Shown: piece after piece, positions 60,382 to 64,000 of the stretch
Layout of the letters: the number at the start of each line of letters is the position of its first letter
Position numbering within the stretch: the stretch's first letter is position 1
Assembly: GCF_022397915.1 (NCBI RefSeq)
Contig: NZ_JAKEUO010000014.1
Span: 63,906-127,905, forward strand
Direction of reading: 5' to 3'
Length of the DNA stretch: 64,000 nt
DNA from: Vibrio sp. Isolate34
Lineage (GTDB): Bacteria > Pseudomonadota > Gammaproteobacteria > Enterobacterales > Vibrionaceae
Made by a program: the position numbers and the translations under genes
Notes under the pieces: generated by a model
The model's database searches: none
What the model was told of the DNA's origin: nothing
What the model saw: the letters and a program-made list of their open reading frames with translations, nothing else

Positions 60382-61170
60382 ATGTTATTACAACGTTCGA
60401 TCCTTTCTCTAACCCCTCTTTTGTTAGCTAGCGGTGCTATCGCTGAAGAAACAGAAGTTCAAGATATGTCAGACCCATTAGCGGTCTACACACAAGTAGG
60501 CTTCGGCTACACCGACAAGGGCTTAAACCTAAAAGTCGGACAAACCTACGACACTGGCAGTGATACCACCATGGGCATGAATGTGTTCGAAATCAAAGGT
60601 ATCGCTGGTGAGGCGATTGGTTGGAGCGGTCGAGGTGCAGACGACAGTATTGATTCCTTCCGCTTTAGAAACTTCGGTGTAGACCTAACTAATGGCAGAG
60701 GCTCGCAAGTTGATATGTCTTGGGATTTCGATAACAACCAAGGCAACGCGTCTTACAGCTTTATTCAAGCTTTACCACAAATGGGCATGTTTAATTTCTA
60801 CCCGCTCGCTGGTGTCGGTATCGCAGCAGGTGAAGAGTTGGTTGAAGGCACTGGTGGCGATCTCGATGCCGATCAACTTCGCGACCGCTACAACATGCAC
60901 GGTACTTTCTACGTCGCAGGTATGTACGCCAAGATGCAACTCACTGACAAGGTTTGGCTGAACTATAACCCAATGTATTTAGGCACAATGTCGGGGTCTT
61001 CAACGTTCAAAGATTTTGGCTTTGAGGGCAGTGACTCAGTACTCGCGCATGAATTTGCAGCAAGCTATCAGATCACTCCAAGAGCCAACGTTCGTTATTT
61101 CGCAAACTGGACTGAAAACACCAGTATTGAAGACGGTGATCACCGCATCGAATTTAACTATCAGTTTTAA
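60382..61170 (+). CDS. Outer-membrane beta-barrel protein
   Basis: 262 residues. Signal peptide (cleavage after AIA, ~22) then alternating amphipathic strands with aromatic ends, finishing with HRIEFNYQF and terminal Phe, the barrel assembly signal. The Gly-rich loops and short length suggest an 8-14-strand barrel. No named family recognised. GAGG lies 5 bases before the start. Next to a LysR regulator and a decayed DUF1254 gene; it may have been part of the same uptake function. Confidence 0.8.
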   Translation: MLLQRSILSLTPLLLASGAIAEETEVQDMSDPLAVYTQVGFGYTDKGLNLKVGQTYDTGSDTTMGMNVFEIKGIAGEAIGWSGRGADDSIDSFRFRNFGVDLTNGRGSQVDMSWDFDNNQGNASYSFIQALPQMGMFNFYPLAGVGIAAGEELVEGTGGDLDADQLRDRYNMHGTFYVAGMYAKMQLTDKVWLNYNPMYLGTMSGSSTFKDFGFEGSDSVLAHEFAASYQITPRANVRYFANWTENTSIEDGDHRIEFNYQF

Positions 61171-61174
61171 CAAA

Positions 61175-61310
61175 TCAGTTCTAACCAATCAATTTTAGCA
61201 AAGCCGTTTTAATTGAGCATTTCTAACGAACGGTTTCAATTTCTAAGAACAGTTTCAAATTAAAAAACCAAGTTTCGAATAAAAAAGTTTCGAATTTTTG
61301 AGGACACAAC
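61175..61310 (+). repeat. Degenerate short direct repeats
   Basis: Four related ~10-bp elements GGTTTCAAT, AGTTTCAAAT, AAGTTTCGAAT, AAGTTTCGAAT begin near 61232, 61251, 61270 and 61285, spaced 15-20 bp. They lie between the outer-membrane gene and the broken DUF1254 gene. GAGGAC at the right end is the ribosome site of the latter. Confidence 0.5.
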
Positions 61311-62815
61311 ATGAACATTTTATCTAAAGCGATAGCCGGTACTTTCACCTGACCACTTCGATCGACAGCGATGCTCGTTTCTGTAACGGCTTTGTTTTCA
61401 GCAACAGCGATAGCTGGAAACGATAACCCAACAGAAACCCTTCAAACACGTGCGGGAGACTTCACCTTCGAAACCGACTTTCTTCATGGTATTCCAACAT
61501 AAGAAAGTTCAGCGAAGCTGTTCGAACTGATGGACTATCAACGTGCGTCACAAGCTTACATTTGGTCGGTGCCTTTGGTTTCAAACTACGCATGGAAACA
61601 AGCTTATGCCGACATGGGTGCAGAGGACGGTCAAATTACTTATGTTGAATCTCATGAATCTAAGCTAGGAGGTCTAACTTACAACACCTCTACGCCTTAC
61701 GCGATTACTTGGTTTAACGTAGAAAAAGAGCCTGTTGTTATAGAAATTCCCACAGATGAACTGCGCGGTGCAGTGTACACTATGTGGGAATTTCTCAGAT
61801 GACCGAACCGGGCGTCTACGTGGTAAAAGCCAAAGGAGCAGAAACACCGACTAACCAGCCAAAAGGCGCTAAAGTTTTTGAGTCTGATACCAACTATGTT
61901 TTCTTCGGCGTTCGTTTAATGGCAGATTCAGACAAACAACGTATGAAAGACTTAGATGCTTTAAAAATTACAGACCTCAACGGTAAGCCACTGAGTGATA
62001 AAGGCGTCAACTTCCCTGAATGTGGTGAAGACGCCAAACACCCAAGAGGCATGGCATTTTGGAATACGTTGAATGAAGCTATTCAAGCAGAACCTGTAGC
62101 AGTGCGTGATCGTATGATGCACGACATGCTACGCCCACTGGGTATTGAGAAAGACATAGCATTTTCCCCATCTGCTCAACAGCGTGAGATTTTAGAGCAA
62201 GCTGTCGTGATGGGAGAAGCGATGGTTAAAAACATCGACTTCAACAAAACAGAACGCTTGCCACACGCAGCTTACGGTAAAGAAGGCAACTTTTGGGAAG
62301 TTGCAACGGCTTCAACACCGAACCAAGACCGTTACTAGGGTATGGATCTCGATGGCCGCGCAGCATGGTTTTATGAAGCTGTAACTAATGACGTAGCGAT
62401 GCACGGTTTTGAGAATGGCGGTTGGGGTCAGATCTATCTAGACAACTACCGTGATGATAGTGTTAAGGGGCTTAATAACAGCAACCACTACACTCTGACT
62501 CTGGATGGTGATGTAAACTTCGCTGATTTGTTCTGGACAATCACTGTTTATAACGTTGAGAACCGCGCCATCATTAACAACGACATTGAGCGTTCCGATG
62601 TAGGTTCAAACATCGAAGGTACGGTCAAAGACGCACAAGGCAATTACACCTTCCACTTCTCACCAACTAAGCCAGCAGGTGTGAATGAAGCTAACTGGGT
62701 GCAAACTCGAGAAGACGAAAACTGGTTTGTTTACTTCCGTGCATACTCACCAAGTAAAGCATTTGTCGCGCAGCAGCCAGAGACATTGCTGCCTAACTTT
62801 AAGCGTGTGAACTAG
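61311..62815 (+). pseudogene. Decayed DUF1254/DUF1214 family gene
   Basis: One gene of about 500 codons broken in four places. It starts at ATG 61311 (GAGGAC upstream). Stops in frame: TGA 61350-61352 and TAA 61500-61502. A one-base deletion near 61790 shifts the frame (TMWEF then ISQMTEPG). TAG 62336-62338 falls within DUF1214 (before MDLDGRAAWFYEAVTND). Otherwise the protein is readable to 62815 (YSPSKAFVAQQ ... LPNFKRVN). The DUF1254 part is about 61530-62330. The frame keeps good codon use, so decay is recent. The family is linked to outer-membrane/periplasmic export neighbours but has no settled function. Confidence 0.85.
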
Positions 62816-62884
62816 ATCGCCTAGAGCGAGTCATATATGACCTGTTCACGCCAAAAGTAACTAATCAGGCTCACAGAGCAAAAC

Positions 62885-62914
62885 AAAAGAGGAGCCTCAG
62901 GGCTCCTCTTTTTT
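62885..62914. terminator. Bidirectional terminator
   Basis: 12-bp stem AAAAGAGGAGCC / GGCTCCTCTTTT with a 4-nt loop, between the DUF1254 remnant and the RpiB-like gene. Confidence 0.9.
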
Positions 62915-62957
62915 ATCTTCTACCTTCATCTAGCAGGCAAATAGGCTCTTAATAGAA

Positions 62958-63596
62958 TTAGTCTAAAAGTGAACGAACATAGTCTGCAATGTCTGGGTTT
63001 TGGCAATGATCAAAGAAGCATTGTTGGAAACGCTCACTGCCAACCGCTGTTTTCAGGAGATCTTGGTCGATTGCTCTTAGCGAATCAATAAAGTTGTCTT
63101 TTACCACCGCCGCTTTCACTTCATTCAAAATCGCTGCGTTACGCTGTTGTGGTTCGGCACGCTCCAATGGGTAACCTTGGCCACGCTCACCAGTGAAAGC
63201 CTTTTCGAATATGTAACGGATATTCAGCTCACCAGCCCAGCCAAAGCCTTTAGCAAAAGCAAGAGCAATAGCATTGCCGTTGTTGATTTGGTTAAACAAG
63301 AACGCATCTGATGGCTCTAGGCAGTAACCACAAACCACACCCGGATGCAGGTTCAGTGACATCAAAGCCCCTTGACCTGTACCGCAACCTGTCACAACAA
63401 AGTCCACAGCCTTTGAGTTGATCAGAATGCTCGCCATGATACCGAGATGGATATACGTTAAGTGGTGATCATTCTCGTCTGTCATACCTAAGTTGAAAAC
63501 ATCGTGACCAATGCCACCAGCCACTGACTCTAGCTCAGCTGCAACCATGGCATTTTTACCTGCCTGACTGTTTTCCATCATTAAAGCGATTTTCAT
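62958..63596 (-). CDS. RpiB/LacA-family sugar-phosphate or uronate isomerase (DhuI-like)
   Basis: 212 residues, RpiB/LacAB fold. It has the catalytic region VTGCGTGQGALM (~68-80), the family's Cys site, and the substrate strand LEPSDAFLFNQINNGNAIALAFAKGFG. It is longer than RpiB (about 150) because of a C-terminal helical extension. Next to a KduD/DhuD-type SDR the likely role is isomerising 5-keto-4-deoxyuronate (DhuI), in use of alginate, pectin or glycosaminoglycan breakdown products. The alternative is a ribose/galactose-phosphate isomerase. The SDR gene lies 54 bp away on the same strand, upstream, so an operon is likely. Confidence 0.75.
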   Translation of the reverse strand: MKIALMMENSQAGKNAMVAAELESVAGGIGHDVFNLGMTDENDHHLTYIHLGIMASILINSKAVDFVVTGCGTGQGALMSLNLHPGVVCGYCLEPSDAFLFNQINNGNAIALAFAKGFGWAGELNIRYIFEKAFTGERGQGYPLERAEPQQRNAAILNEVKAAVVKDNFIDSLRAIDQDLLKTAVGSERFQQCFFDHCQNPDIADYVRSLLD

Positions 63597-63649
63597 TTAT
63601 CTTCTCCTGCAAGATTGCTGCAAACTCAAAATTTAGAATAAAAAACCAA

Positions 63650-64000
63650 TTAGCGCGCTAACCAACCACCATCAACAGCAATTGTGTAGCCGTTAATGTA
63701 GTCCGATGCTGATGATGCTAAGAACACACAAGGACCTGCGATGTCTTGCGGTTTGCCCCAACGTTCAGCCGGAATACGCTCAAGGATCGCTTGATTGCGC
63801 ACGGCATCTTCACGCAGAGCTTGAGTATTGTTAGTTTCCATATAACCGGGTGCTATCGCATTCACATTGATATTGTCTCGCGCCCATTCGTTCGCCATCG
63901 CACGTGTCACTCCCATCACAGCACTTTTTGAAGCCGTATAGGAAGGAACTCGAATGCCACCTTGGAATGAAAGCATCGATGCAATGTTAATGATCTTTCC
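63650..64000 (-). CDS. SDR oxidoreductase, KduD/DhuD-like (5' end beyond window)
   Basis: Only the last ~116 residues are in the window. Seen: IINIASMLSFQGG, with Ser in ASM, and YTASKSAV with the catalytic Tyr and Lys, NVNAIAPGYMETNN, then the C-terminal DYINGYTIAVDGGW. This is a short-chain dehydrogenase, most like 2-dehydro-3-deoxy-D-gluconate 5-dehydrogenase (KduD) or DhuD. It is transcribed leftward, followed by the RpiB-like isomerase, which fits uronate catabolism. The true start and the rest of the operon lie outside the window. Confidence 0.8.
   Translation of the reverse strand, partial: GKIINIASMLSFQGGIRVPSYTASKSAVMGVTRAMANEWARDNINVNAIAPGYMETNNTQALREDAVRNQAILERIPAERWGKPQDIAGPCVFLASSASDYINGYTIAVDGGWLAR

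Noticed and set aside
1..64000. CRISPR arrays, insertion sequences, prophage, tRNA and rRNA genes
   Set aside because: I looked for spaced identical repeats, transposase motifs, phage structural genes and tRNA-like sequence and saw none that could be supported.

Overview
The window is a 64 kb piece of a Vibrio chromosome, most likely the second (smaller) one. It carries the complete heme-uptake block hutZ-hutX-hutW / tonB-exbB-exbD-hutBCD, a DUF406 gene, a MOSC/ferredoxin reductase, pyrC, two CheV/MCP-type chemotaxis genes and a luxM-luxN quorum-sensing pair. In V. cholerae the hut block and pyrC lie on chromosome II. Splendidus- or harveyi-type vibrios are the best guess because of luxMN, the alginate/uronate genes at the right edge and the marine-type BCCT carrier. 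I saw no rRNA, tRNA, CRISPR, insertion sequence or prophage.

Layout. 0-5 kb: AstE/AspA-like deacylase, abundant porin, EamA transporter, two-domain glutaredoxin, a 44-residue ORF. 5-9.6 kb: DUF gene, EmrD/Bcr-type MFS pump with divergent LysR, GGDEF-EAL protein. 9.7-13 kb: M23 cell-wall endopeptidase, stand-alone glycogen-binding (CBM48-like) domain, membrane-anchored unknown, GFA protein. 13-21 kb: DUF1275 and YjiH membrane proteins, dCache chemoreceptor with a possible FliA promoter, GH13 amylase, PpiC, CheV. 21-30.4 kb: cobalamin-adenosyltransferase-like protein and the heme uptake/degradation cluster with a divergent Fur-type promoter, followed by a TetR regulator. 30.8-41 kb: DUF406, DUF1496, an exported 20-residue-repeat solenoid, PlsC-like acyltransferase, AraC-like sensor domain, NadD-like/NadE pair, MOSC-FNR-ferredoxin fusion, YqaE/Pmp3 protein, pyrC, M14 peptidase. 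41-52 kb: BCCT carrier, then a carbon-metabolism block: an orphan malate-synthase-G domain protein, succinate-semialdehyde dehydrogenase, malate synthase G, LysR and isocitrate lyase (the whole glyoxylate shunt), then an ADP-ribosyltransferase-fold candidate. 52-59 kb: secreted M9 collagenase and the luxM-luxN operon. 59-64 kb: a decayed zone with a LysR remnant, LysR plus outer-membrane protein, a multiply broken DUF1254/DUF1214 gene, and the start of a uronate-catabolism locus (DhuI/RpiB-like isomerase and a KduD/DhuD-like SDR cut by the window edge).

The genes fall into working modules. HutBCD with TonB-ExbBD import heme, and HutX/HutZ/HutW carry and open it. AceA and malate synthase G bypass the decarboxylating steps of the TCA cycle under a likely local LysR control. 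LuxM makes an acyl-homoserine lactone that LuxN senses. Most transcription units end in clear intrinsic terminators, many of them shared by convergent genes.

The observations most worth following are the stand-alone malate-synthase-G domain gene beside the true enzyme, the ART-fold candidate after aceA, the large nested/overlapping hairpins after aceA and inside the hut operons, the exported LRR-like solenoid, and the gene decay around luxMN and the DUF1254 locus.
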